Shown here piece after piece: positions 1 through 6,361 of a stretch of 11,966 nt of DNA (positions are counted from its first letter, which is position 1; the number at the start of each line of letters is the position of its first letter). The notes beneath the pieces are model-generated. The model was not told where the DNA came from. It did not search any database and saw only the letters and a program-made list of their open reading frames with translations. The translations under genes and the position numbers were made by a program. Source of the stretch: Candidatus Paceibacter sp. (GTDB taxonomy: Bacteria > Patescibacteriota > Minisyncoccia > UBA6257 > GWB1-50-10); contig DYGP01000013.1 of NCBI GenBank assembly GCA_020724685.1, forward strand, positions 1-11,966, written 5' to 3'.

Positions 1-1
1 T

Positions 2-442
2 CCCGAATGCGCGGGAGCGAGAAAACTCGACGGAACGGAGCTTGAGGGTCCGAAAGAAACCGGGGAAAACTGCCCGAAATGCGGAGGAAAGCTGATAGAG
101 CGCGAAGGACGATTCGGAAAATTCATCGCTTGCTCCAATTATCCGAAGTGTAAATACGTGAAGACAAGCGAAGAAGAGGAGGCGAAAAAAAGGACCGGAG
201 TCCCCTGCCCGGAGTGTAAAAGGGGAAACAAAGACGGGGAAATCGTGGAACGCCGCGGCCGGTTCGGGCTTTTTTACAGCTGTTCAAACTACCCCGAATG
301 CAAATTCGTCATGAAATCGAAACCGACCGGAAACGCGTGTCCCGAATGCGGCGCACTTATGATGGAAGGAACGAAAACGATTCCTGAACGGTGCAGCAAT
401 AAGGCGTGTCCGATGCACAACCCTCATAAGATAAAAAAATAG
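2..442 (+). CDS. topA: DNA topoisomerase I, C-terminal zinc-finger region (5' end cut by window)
   Basis: Only the last 146 codons are present; the frame is open from position 2 and the rest of the gene lies left of the window. What remains is a string of topoisomerase-type C4 zinc fingers. The first residues (PEC) close one finger. A second follows (CPKCGG ... CSNYPKC), then a third (CPEC ... CSNYPECKF), and a last, more divergent one (CPECG ... RCSNKACPMH). The repeated pattern of CPxC, a short ERxGRFG strand and CSNYPxC is the family hallmark. In type IA topoisomerases these fingers bind single-stranded DNA and help relax negative supercoils, while the catalytic tyrosine domain would lie upstream. 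A methionine at 158 opens an internal 94-residue frame, but the finger repeat continues upstream without a break, so it is not a separate gene. The stop codon (440-442) overlaps the terminator stem. A stand-alone zinc-finger protein is less likely. Confidence 0.87.
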   Translation, partial: PECAGARKLDGTELEGPKETGENCPKCGGKLIEREGRFGKFIACSNYPKCKYVKTSEEEEAKKRTGVPCPECKRGNKDGEIVERRGRFGLFYSCSNYPECKFVMKSKPTGNACPECGALMMEGTKTIPERCSNKACPMHNPHKIKK

Positions 443-466
443 ACTCACGAAAGAGTCTGTTTTTTT
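441..466. terminator. Bidirectional intrinsic terminator between topA and map
   Basis: A six-pair perfect stem AGACTC/GAGTCT (441-446 and 453-458) with loop ACGAAA is followed on the plus strand by G and seven T (460-466). On the minus strand the same stem is followed by a run of T, from the A-rich 431-440. It can therefore end both the rightward topA transcript and the leftward adk-map transcript. The topA stop codon overlaps the first bases of the stem. Confidence 0.85.
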
Positions 467-513
467 ATCTCTCTCTTTCTGCCTTTTCCCTTACAGACTT
501 TTCATTTTATGCC

Positions 514-1272
514 CTACAGCGTCAGCACCTCCGGGCCGTTCTCCGTAAGCGCGACCGTATGCTCAAAATGGGCGGAAAGGCTCCCGTCGCGCGTTACGTA
601 ACTCTCATCCGGCATTTGCGCTATTTCGGGAGATCCCGCGCTCACCATCGGCTCAATCGCAATCACAAGGCCCTCGACAAGCTTCATTCCGGTCCCTTTT
701 TTCCCGTAATTATACACCGTGGGATCCTCGTGCAATTCGAATCCGACCCCGTGCCCGGTGAGACCCTCGACAACGGAAAATCCGCTCTTCCCGACGCACG
801 ACTCCACCGCGTTTCCGATATCGCCGAGACGCTTTCCGGGAAGACATTCCCCGATTGCCGCTTCAAGCGATTTTTTTGTGATTGCAACGAGATCCGCCGC
901 TTGCTTCGAGATTTTTCCGATACCGATCGTCGTCGCCGAATCGGTGATATATCCCGCATAATCGACGCCTATGTCGATGGAAACGATATCGCCGTCTTTA
1001 AGGGTGTATTTTCCGGGGAAGCCGTGGACGATCGTGTCGTTCACCGAGGCGCAAATCGCCGCCTGATAGGCTTTCCGCGCGCCTTCGGGACGGTATCCCA
1101 AGAAAACAGGGTGTGCGTTTTCCCGCTTCAGAAGCTCGCGGGCATATTGATCGATTTCGGAAAGCTTTGTTCCAACCCCGGCGAACGAGGCGATTTTCGA
1201 GAGCGTTGCCGAAAGGATCCCGCCGGAAACCCTCAATCCTTCGATATCTTCTTTTGTCTTGATTTTGAGCAC
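514..1272 (-). CDS. map: Type I methionine aminopeptidase
   Basis: Removes the initiator methionine from nascent proteins using a two-metal centre; cytosolic and ribosome-associated. The 252-residue protein matches the short bacterial type I form (E. coli 264). All expected metal ligands can be placed: Asp100 (SIDIG), Asp111 (YITDSATT), His174 (TGHGVG), Glu207 (AIEPM) and Glu238 (FEHTV). The substrate-binding histidines His83 (IVHG) and His181 (LHEDP) are also present. There is no N-terminal zinc-finger extension. The start is GTG at 1272, four bases after the adk stop; the MetAP alignment begins at once (LKIKTKEDIEGLR), and no Shine-Dalgarno sequence is visible. It is the second gene of an adk-map unit transcribed from the promoter at 1964-1972 and ending at the terminator shared with topA. 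The usual followers infA and rpmJ are absent. Confidence 0.96.
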   Translation of the reverse strand: MLKIKTKEDIEGLRVSGGILSATLSKIASFAGVGTKLSEIDQYARELLKRENAHPVFLGYRPEGARKAYQAAICASVNDTIVHGFPGKYTLKDGDIVSIDIGVDYAGYITDSATTIGIGKISKQAADLVAITKKSLEAAIGECLPGKRLGDIGNAVESCVGKSGFSVVEGLTGHGVGFELHEDPTVYNYGKKGTGMKLVEGLVIAIEPMVSAGSPEIAQMPDESYVTRDGSLSAHFEHTVALTENGPEVLTL

Positions 1273-1276
1273 GTAA

Positions 1277-1957
1277 TTACGAAAACTTGATCGCTCTCAC
1301 AATCTTCTCATGAACCTTATACGGAAGTGGCGTTCCGTCGATTGTTTTGATCGAAACTCCCATTTTCTTCATGTTTGCGATAATCGGGTACGTGCGTTCC
1401 CTGTACTCCCTGAGGCGGACCGGAATCACTTTCGGATCGTCGAGTACGCGTTTTCGGAGAATGCCCGCGCACAGCGCGCAATGATTTCCGGACACCGAGG
1501 AAAGTCTCGGGAGTCCGCACACTGAACAAATGAAACGGGCTCCGTTTCTCTTCGCTGACTCTTTTTCGGGAATATCCAGCTTAACGACGATTATATTCCT
1601 CTTTCCGTACACCCGCCCCAGCGCATGCACTAAACCCTCGTTTTTTTTGTCCCCGAATGCCTCGAACATCGTCCGCGGAGATCCGCTGAACACGACATGA
1701 AACTTCGCCTTCGCGATCCGTTCCGCCTCGTCTCGCGTTATTTTCAATACCCACGACGGCGTGCACAATATGCCCGCATCGAAAAGTTTCCGTTCCCGCG
1801 AGAGAATCTTGTTTTTTCTCGCTTCCGGAGAATGTACGAGATTTTCTATATATCGACCCGTATCAAAATGGACCGCGCTGTATTTTCTCGTAAGAAGCTC
1901 TGCTTGCGTCCCTTTCCCGGACCCGGGGGGTCCGTAAATGATTATCGCTTTCGGCAT
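1277..1957 (-). CDS. adk: Adenylate kinase, zinc-LID type, divergent
   Basis: Interconverts ATP + AMP and 2 ADP; cytosolic. The 226-residue protein has a clear P-loop GPPGSGKGT (9-17). Its LID domain carries four cysteines (144, 147, 160, 163) in a CxxC...CxxC pattern, as in zinc-binding Gram-positive-type adenylate kinases. The tail keeps the RLREY...T.PII...G....IDGT pattern (181-210). Two AMP-site motifs are altered: the usual STGD(M/L)LR is FDTGRYI (31-37), and the usual DGFPRT is SGSPRT (91-96). The key Arg of PRT is kept, the Asp is not. The position between secY and map is the classical one for adk, so orthology is likely; a different nucleoside-monophosphate kinase specificity is the alternative. 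The ATG at 1957 lies exactly where transcription from the adjacent -10 box should begin, and the gene is cut off from secY by a terminator. Confidence 0.88.
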   Translation of the reverse strand: MPKAIIIYGPPGSGKGTQAELLTRKYSAVHFDTGRYIENLVHSPEARKNKILSRERKLFDAGILCTPSWVLKITRDEAERIAKAKFHVVFSGSPRTMFEAFGDKKNEGLVHALGRVYGKRNIIVVKLDIPEKESAKRNGARFICSVCGLPRLSSVSGNHCALCAGILRKRVLDDPKVIPVRLREYRERTYPIIANMKKMGVSIKTIDGTPLPYKVHEKIVRAIKFS

Positions 1958-1963
1958 GCAGTC

Positions 1964-1972
1964 ATTATACCA
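1964..1972 (-). promoter_or_regulatory. Extended -10 promoter for adk-map, predicted leaderless
   Basis: The minus strand reads TGG-TATAAT, a consensus -10 hexamer (1964-1969) preceded by the TGn extension (1970-1972). No good -35 is visible, which extended -10 promoters tolerate. Six bases separate the hexamer from the adk ATG (1957), so the expected +1 falls on the A of the start codon. This predicts a leaderless mRNA. It sits directly behind the secY terminator. Confidence 0.75.
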
Positions 1973-1986
1973 ATTTTTCAGCGAAC

Positions 1987-2022
1987 AAAAACCCCGCCGG
2001 CACGTGAGCAGGCGCGGTTTTT
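1987..2022 (-). terminator. Intrinsic terminator after secY
   Basis: The plus strand shows AAAAACCCCGCC (1987-1998) facing GGCGCGGTTTTT (2011-2022) across a 12-base loop: twelve facing positions with one mismatch. On the minus strand the GC-rich stem is followed by TTTTTGTT. It lies 20 bases beyond the secY stop and separates the ribosomal protein operon from adk-map. The flanking A and T runs would let it work on both strands. Confidence 0.75.
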
Positions 2023-2042
2023 AAGGGTTTTGATTTCTCTTC

Positions 2043-3311
2043 CTATATCCCCTCGTACTCCCGCACGGTCAGCTGCGACTCGACCTGTTTCATCACTTCG
2101 AGCGCGACTGCAACAACAATGAGAAGTCCCGTTCCTCCAAGCGCGAGAGACTGGATCCCCGTCGCAATTTGGGTGATGTTCGGCAAAATCGCAACCACCC
2201 CCAAAAATATCGCTCCGAAAAACGTGATTCGATGAACGATGCGCGCGATCGTCTGCGATGTTGCCGGTCCGGGACGGATGCCCGGGACAAACCCCCCGCT
2301 TCGCTGAAGATTCTTCGATATCTCCTCGGGATCGAAGGTGATCGCGGTGTAAAAATACGTAAAGACAACGACAAGCACAAAATACAGAATGCTGTAGATG
2401 ATGACATTGTCAAAAAAATACGTGACAAATTCGTTTACTCTCAGGGAAAAGTCTTTTGATATCACCGAAACCGCCTGGGCGAAAAACTGTGGAAAGAGAA
2501 GGAGAGAGATCGCGAATATGATGGGAATGACTCCGGCCTGATTCACGCGAAGAGGAAGATAGGTGGATACGCCTCCGTACATCTTATTCCCGCGCACCTG
2601 TTTCGCGTACGAGACGGGAACTTTCCGCTCCCCCTCGTTTACAAAGACCACCCCCGCAATGACGATGATGCTCAATATGATGAATGCGATATACGTCGGA
2701 AGAACTTGGGGAGTGAAGCTGACGGCGGTGGCGGTAAGCTGTTGGGGAATCTGGCTCACGATACCCGCAAAGATGATAAGCGATACTCCGTTCCCTATCT
2801 TATACTCCGAAATGAGTTCGCCGATCCACATCAAGAGAACGCTCCCTGCGGTAACGATGATCACGTTCGTCAGCATCGGGAAAAACGGTATCGGATCAAG
2901 GACTCCCTGCGACACGAGAAGATTCAAAAATCCGTATCCCTGAAGCATCGCGAGGGGCACGGTAAGGTATCTCGATATTCTGTTAAATTTGACCCGTCCC
3001 GCGGCACCCTCCTCGTAATATGCTTTCTTGAGATTCGGAAACACGATCGTAAGAAGCTGCATAATGATGGTGGCCGTGATATACGGACCGACTCCGAGCA
3101 TCACCACGGAAAGATTGCTCAGTCCTCCTCCGGAAAAAAGGTTGAGAAAACCGAGAAGCTGGCTTGAAGAAAAAAATTCGCTCAATCGGGCGGCATCGAT
3201 TCCCGGAATCGGGATTGTCGAAAGCACCCTGAAGGCAACCAAAAGAAGACCGACCATCAGTATTTTTTTCCTGAGGTCCGGTATCTTGAAAACTTGAAGA
3301 ATTTTATTCAT
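2043..3311 (-). CDS. secY: Protein translocase subunit SecY
   Basis: Pore-forming subunit of the Sec translocon in the cytoplasmic membrane. At 422 residues (E. coli 443) it has the expected ten hydrophobic segments, the first at about residues 17-34 followed by the family motif IPIPGID. The plug/TM2 area is at about 58-90 (LFSGGGLSNLSVVMLGVGPYI). The conserved cytoplasmic loop C4 is at about 224-247 (NEGERKVPVSYAKQVRG), and loop C5 at about 325-351 (ITFDPEEISKNLQRSGGFVPGIRPG), the ribosome- and SecA-binding loops. TM10 and the short cytosolic tail are intact. It is the last gene of the long ribosomal operon, 12 bases after rplO. It ends in TAG and is followed by a terminator rather than running on into adk. 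Confidence 0.97.
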   Translation of the reverse strand: MNKILQVFKIPDLRKKILMVGLLLVAFRVLSTIPIPGIDAARLSEFFSSSQLLGFLNLFSGGGLSNLSVVMLGVGPYITATIIMQLLTIVFPNLKKAYYEEGAAGRVKFNRISRYLTVPLAMLQGYGFLNLLVSQGVLDPIPFFPMLTNVIIVTAGSVLLMWIGELISEYKIGNGVSLIIFAGIVSQIPQQLTATAVSFTPQVLPTYIAFIILSIIVIAGVVFVNEGERKVPVSYAKQVRGNKMYGGVSTYLPLRVNQAGVIPIIFAISLLLFPQFFAQAVSVISKDFSLRVNEFVTYFFDNVIIYSILYFVLVVVFTYFYTAITFDPEEISKNLQRSGGFVPGIRPGPATSQTIARIVHRITFFGAIFLGVVAILPNITQIATGIQSLALGGTGLLIVVAVALEVMKQVESQLTVREYEGI

Positions 3312-3323
3312 GGCCGACTTTCG

Positions 3324-3749
3324 TCACTTCTTTACGCTCCCTCCGGCTTTTTCTATTTTTTCCCGCGCCGACGCGGAAACGGGAATTCCTTCAATTTCGA
3401 GCTTTGTTGTTATGTCGGAGTTTCCGAGGATTTTCACTTTTGCCGAAACGTCGCCTATTATCCCGTGTTTTTTCAACGTCTGCTTCGATACCACTTCGCC
3501 CGAAGCGAATGTTTTCGCGATACGCGAAATATCAACCGCAATCGCTTTTCCGGAGACGCTTTTGTTTTTCACTCCCCTCAGCTTCGGAAACTTCGCGACA
3601 ATGTCGCGCTCCGCGGGCCTGATCCGGTGTCCGGAGCGGGCGCGCTGTCCTTTCTGTCCCCGTCCCGAAGTTGTTCCGCGCTTTCCGCCGCGTCCGACGC
3701 GTTTCTGGGCTTTTCTCCGATTCGTTTTTTTTATTTCGTGAATTCTCAT
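3324..3749 (-). CDS. rplO: 50S ribosomal protein L15 (uL15)
   Basis: Large-subunit assembly protein binding 23S rRNA. The 141 residues (E. coli 144) start with the typical basic, glycine-rich arm (RKAQKRVGRGGKRGTTSGRGQKGQRARSG, about 13-40) that threads into rRNA. A compact C-terminal domain follows, with IPVSASAREKIEKAGG near the end. The start at 3749 lies 8 bases after the rpsE stop; AGGA overlapping that TAG at normal spacing is a plausible ribosome binding site. In most bacteria rpmD (L30) lies between rpsE and rplO; here there is no room for it. The gene ends in TGA. Confidence 0.96.
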   Translation of the reverse strand: MRIHEIKKTNRRKAQKRVGRGGKRGTTSGRGQKGQRARSGHRIRPAERDIVAKFPKLRGVKNKSVSGKAIAVDISRIAKTFASGEVVSKQTLKKHGIIGDVSAKVKILGNSDITTKLEIEGIPVSASAREKIEKAGGSVKK

Positions 3750-3757
3750 GTTTTTTC

Positions 3758-4276
3758 CTATTCTTCTTCAGTCTCGTCCTCTTCGTCTTCGGAGGGCTTT
3801 TCCTTCTGCGATGATTTTATTTTCTTCAGCGCTTCGAGCGTCGCCATCGCGTTAGTGAGTTTATTCGTCGTTCTTCCGAGAACTTTTGCGGAAATATCTT
3901 TCACCCCGAGAAGCTCGAGTACGGCGCGAACGGAACCTCCCGCAATGAGGCCGTGATTCTCCTTCACCGGCTTCAGACGCACCCGCGCCGCGCTGTATTT
4001 CGCCTCGATGTCATACGGTATCGTCCTCCCGTCTTTGAGCTCAACCCGAACCATTCCCTTTTCCGCCTGCCGGCGCGCTTTTTGCACCGCGGCGGCGACA
4101 TCAAGACCCTTTGCGATTCCGATTCCGACGCGTCCTTTTCTGTCTCCGGCAACAACCGTCGCCCGGAAACTAAAACGCTTTCCCCCCGCAACGACGCGGG
4201 TGACTCTCCTGATTTCGAGAACTTTTTCGTCGAATTCGCTCTTTACTTTTTGTCTGTGCATTGGTCTCATTGGCAT
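3758..4276 (-). CDS. rpsE: 30S ribosomal protein S5 (uS5)
   Basis: Small-subunit protein at the mRNA entry and decoding region, important for fidelity. The 172 residues (E. coli 166) contain the N-terminal dsRNA-binding-like domain (about 13-80: EKVLEIRRVTRVVAGGKRFSFRA, VVAGDRKGRVGIGIAKG). The C-terminal domain follows (LIAGGSVRAVLELLGVKDISAKVLG, about 110-134). The usual EGTGIIAGG motif reads ENHGLIAGG. The last 18 residues (155-172) are a strongly acidic tail, EDEEDETEEE, odd for an rRNA-binding protein. The start at 4276 (MPMRPM) lies 6 bases after the rplR stop; no Shine-Dalgarno sequence is evident. Confidence 0.96.
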   Translation of the reverse strand: MPMRPMHRQKVKSEFDEKVLEIRRVTRVVAGGKRFSFRATVVAGDRKGRVGIGIAKGLDVAAAVQKARRQAEKGMVRVELKDGRTIPYDIEAKYSAARVRLKPVKENHGLIAGGSVRAVLELLGVKDISAKVLGRTTNKLTNAMATLEALKKIKSSQKEKPSEDEEDETEEE

Positions 4277-4282
4277 AATGAA

Positions 4283-4636
4283 TTAGAACACTAATTTTCC
4301 CTCACGGGCGCCTTCCGCAAGCGCTTTCACGCGTCCATGGTAACGATATCCTCCCCTATCAAACAAAACTTGCGCAACACCCGCTTTCGCGGCCCTTTCC
4401 GCAAGCATCTTTCCGACTTCGCGCGCGCCGTCGGTCTTTTTCCCCTTCGCCTTCAATTCCCGGGACGACGCGGAAACGATCGTGCGTCCTTTCTCATCGT
4501 CTATGATCTGCGCATAAATATACGCATTACTCCTGAAAATGGAAAGTCGCGGCCTTTCTCCGGTTCCTTTTCCGACGCTCTTTCTCGTGCGGATTTTTCT
4601 CCTTTTATATGTTTCGTTTTTCTTTTTTTTGTTCAT
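4283..4636 (-). CDS. rplR: 50S ribosomal protein L18 (uL18)
   Basis: Binds 5S rRNA together with L5 and helps anchor it in the central protuberance. The 117 residues equal the E. coli length. The N-terminal basic arm (KKKKNETYKRRKIRTRKSVG) is followed by the family core RPRLSIFRSNAYIYAQIIDD (29-48). The C-terminal signature FDRGGYRYHGRVKALAEGAREGKLVF follows, matching the usual FDRGGYxYHGRVKALAdaAREaGL ending. It lies 6 bases after rplF and 6 before rpsE in the spc-type order. Confidence 0.97.
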   Translation of the reverse strand: MNKKKKNETYKRRKIRTRKSVGKGTGERPRLSIFRSNAYIYAQIIDDEKGRTIVSASSRELKAKGKKTDGAREVGKMLAERAAKAGVAQVLFDRGGYRYHGRVKALAEGAREGKLVF

Positions 4637-4642
4637 AATCCA

Positions 4643-5188
4643 TTATGAGGAACCGACGCTTTTCTTTCCCGCTTTCCTTCTCACGATCTCATCGCTATAG
4701 CGGAATCCCTTTCCTTTGTACGGCTCGACTTTTCTCATGGCGCGAATTTCGGCGGCAACCTTTCCCACAAGCGCCTTGTCGCACCCTTTGATCTTCAGAA
4801 TCGAATTTTTTTCGATTTCAAAGTTTATTCCGGGCATCGCGGCGTATTTCACCGGATGGGAATATCCGAGCGCGAGCGCAAGCCCATCGCCTTCCTTCAT
4901 GACGCGAAACCCGACCCCTTCCAAAACAAGCGTTTTCTCAAATCCCTCCTGAAGACCCTTGACCGCGTTTGCGACAAGCGCCCTTACCGTTCCCCAATTG
5001 CTGCGCGCCTGCTTCGAATTCCTCAGAACATCGAACGTAAGTTCGGATCCTTCGAGTTTTGCGCTCACTCCGTCGAGTATTTTTATCGTCATCGATCCCT
5101 CTTTTCCCTTGACGGTAATCTCGCCGGCATCAACGTTAACGGAAACGCCGTCGGGAATCTGTATCGGTTTTTTTCCTATTTTGCTCAT
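4643..5188 (-). CDS. rplF: 50S ribosomal protein L6 (uL6)
   Basis: Large-subunit protein near the factor-binding site and the base of the L7/L12 stalk. The chosen start at 5188 gives 181 residues beginning MSKIGKKPIQIPDGVSV, the standard L6 N-terminus (E. coli 177). The open frame runs further upstream to 5314, but that extension overlaps rpsH and has no L6 similarity, so it was left out. Two tandem L6 domains are visible: about 1-80, and about 82-175 containing EGVGFRVM, LGYSHPV and the C-terminal signature VGKVAAEIRAMRKVEPYKGKG followed by RYSDEIVRRKAGKK. A 40-base A+T-rich gap separates it from rpsH, longer than most gaps in this operon. Confidence 0.96.
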   Translation of the reverse strand: MSKIGKKPIQIPDGVSVNVDAGEITVKGKEGSMTIKILDGVSAKLEGSELTFDVLRNSKQARSNWGTVRALVANAVKGLQEGFEKTLVLEGVGFRVMKEGDGLALALGYSHPVKYAAMPGINFEIEKNSILKIKGCDKALVGKVAAEIRAMRKVEPYKGKGFRYSDEIVRRKAGKKSVGSS

Positions 5189-5228
5189 GACAATGATGTA
5201 TCTATTCGTTAATAATTCAATCGGGTCG

Positions 5229-5600
5229 TTACCACACCTCGAAAAGAAGTTGGCCTCCAACCTTTTCTTTCCGCGCTCGGACTCCCGACATGATTCCTTT
5301 TGACGTGGAAACAAGGAGAAGACCGTGCCCTCCCTTCACCGCTCTGAAATCTTCATATCCGGAATACCGGCGAACCGACGGCTTGCTCAATATCTTCAGC
5401 CCCTGCATCTTTCTTTCCTTTCCGAAAACAACCTCGAGGATCCTTTTCGGAGGACGTCCTTTTATCTCGGCCTTCTTCACGAATCCGTATCGTTTCAGTT
5501 CTTCGAAAACCGCGTGATCCATCTTCGTATACGGAATCTTCATCGATTTCTTCCCGACCTGCTGGGCGTTTTTCATTTTTATCAATGCGTCAATAAACAT
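5229..5600 (-). CDS. rpsH: 30S ribosomal protein S8 (uS8)
   Basis: Primary binder of the central domain of 16S rRNA; in E. coli also the translational repressor of the spc operon. The 123 residues (E. coli 130) start directly with DALIKMKNAQQVGKKSMKIPYTKM, so a few N-terminal residues are missing compared with most bacteria. The C-terminal signature is present: RRYSGYEDFRAVKGGHGLLLVSTSKGIMS followed by ARKEKVGGQLLFEVW. The usual C-terminal G-G-x-L/V-L/I-x-x-V/I-W ending is intact. The start at 5600 is preceded by an 85-base gap after rpsN, whose last part is A-rich. Confidence 0.96.
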   Translation of the reverse strand: MFIDALIKMKNAQQVGKKSMKIPYTKMDHAVFEELKRYGFVKKAEIKGRPPKRILEVVFGKERKMQGLKILSKPSVRRYSGYEDFRAVKGGHGLLLVSTSKGIMSGVRARKEKVGGQLLFEVW

Positions 5601-5685
5601 ACCGTGTTTTTATTCTTTGTGATTGTTGTTTTTTTTATCCGTGTGTTTCCTGTTTCGTACGCCTTGAGGGCGGGATAGGGACCCG
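5601..5685 (-). other. Long intercistronic gap before rpsH
   Basis: At 85 bases this is the longest gap inside the ribosomal operon, where most neighbours are 1-20 bases apart. In the minus-strand direction it holds two overlapping small stems: CGGG/CCCG (5671-5685) and CGCC/GGCG (5660-5672). An A-rich stretch with little secondary structure follows, up to the rpsH ATG. No small gene with ribosomal-protein likeness is visible. Unpaired A-rich leaders can aid initiation without a Shine-Dalgarno site; any regulation by S8 is inference only. Confidence 0.35.
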
Positions 5686-5871
5686 TTACCAGCTTGCTTT
5701 TTTCACTCCCGGAATTTCGCCTTTGCTCGCCAACTCGCGAAAACATATCCTGCACATGTTGAAATCGCGGATGTATCCCCGCTTTCTTCCGCAACGGAAA
5801 CAGCGCCTCACGACTCTTGAGGAAAATTTCGGTTCTTTTCGCGATCTCGCGTGTACTGATGTTTTCGCCAT
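5686..5871 (-). CDS. rpsN: 30S ribosomal protein S14, zinc-binding type Z (uS14)
   Basis: Small-subunit head protein. At 61 residues it has the exact length of the zinc-containing S14 form, with four cysteines at 24, 27, 40 and 43 (CFRC ... CRIC). The conserved surroundings are CGRKRGYIRDFNMCRICFRELA and the ending IPGVKKASW. The 89-101 residue zinc-free form is therefore not what this operon encodes. It lies 3 bases after the rplE stop and is followed by the 85-base gap before rpsH. Confidence 0.97.
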   Translation of the reverse strand: MAKTSVHARSRKEPKFSSRVVRRCFRCGRKRGYIRDFNMCRICFRELASKGEIPGVKKASW

Positions 5872-5874
5872 AAT

Positions 5875-6354
5875 TCAGTCTTTCAATGGTACATGAGACG
5901 ACCTGTAAAAATCAATCGCTTTGTCCCGATCTTTGATTATCGGAACGACGGTGACCTGCAAACCGAAGTTCACGTTCGAATGATCCATGTTTATCTCGGG
6001 AAACACGTACTGCTCCCTGAATCCGACGTTGAGGTTTCCCATCGCGTCAACGCTCTTCAGATCGATTCCGCGGAAATCCTTCACCCTGGGAAAAACAACG
6101 TTGATCAGTTTCCCGAAGAAGCTTTCCATGCGTTTTCCGCGAAGCGTCACCTGTATCCCGACGGGATCTCCCGTGCGCGTCTTAAAATTCGAAATTGATT
6201 TTTTCGCCTGGCGGACCGCGCCGTGCTGCCCTGTTATCTCCGCGAGATTCTGGAGAATCTCAGGAAGTATTTTTTCCTTAAAGTGGGGGCGCTGGAGAAT
6301 CTTCCCCGTCCCGACGTTGATCACTATTTTTTCCAAAAACTTTTCTTGTTTCAT
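5875..6354 (-). CDS. rplE: 50S ribosomal protein L5 (uL5), short N-terminus
   Basis: Binds 5S rRNA and touches the small-subunit head through bridge B1b. The ATG at 6354 gives 159 residues beginning MKQEKFLEKIVINVGTGK; the frame is open to 6468 but that part overlaps rplX and has no L5 character. Compared with the usual 179-180 residues, the first helix (YYxxxVxPxLxxEFxYxNxMQVPR-type) is missing and the protein starts just before the EKIVIN strand. The rest is standard: GQHGAVRQAKKSISNFKTRTGDPVG, TLRGKRMESFFGKLI, PRVKDFRGID, and the ending VNFGLQVTVV with a short tail. It ends in TGA. Confidence 0.94.
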   Translation of the reverse strand: MKQEKFLEKIVINVGTGKILQRPHFKEKILPEILQNLAEITGQHGAVRQAKKSISNFKTRTGDPVGIQVTLRGKRMESFFGKLINVVFPRVKDFRGIDLKSVDAMGNLNVGFREQYVFPEINMDHSNVNFGLQVTVVPIIKDRDKAIDFYRSSHVPLKD

Positions 6355-6361
6355 ATTTCGT

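Noticed and set aside
559..1290. 243-residue open frame on the plus strand opposite map
   Set aside because: It is antisense to a gene with all catalytic residues intact and shows no protein-like motif; a shadow of the real gene's codon use.
3294..3956. 220-residue plus-strand frame opposite rplO and rpsE
   Set aside because: Ser/Phe/Arg-rich composition typical of the complement of Lys/Glu-rich ribosomal genes; no start site or motif.
5189..5314. Upstream extension of the rplF frame
   Set aside because: It overlaps rpsH, and the standard L6 N-terminus begins at the ATG at 5188.
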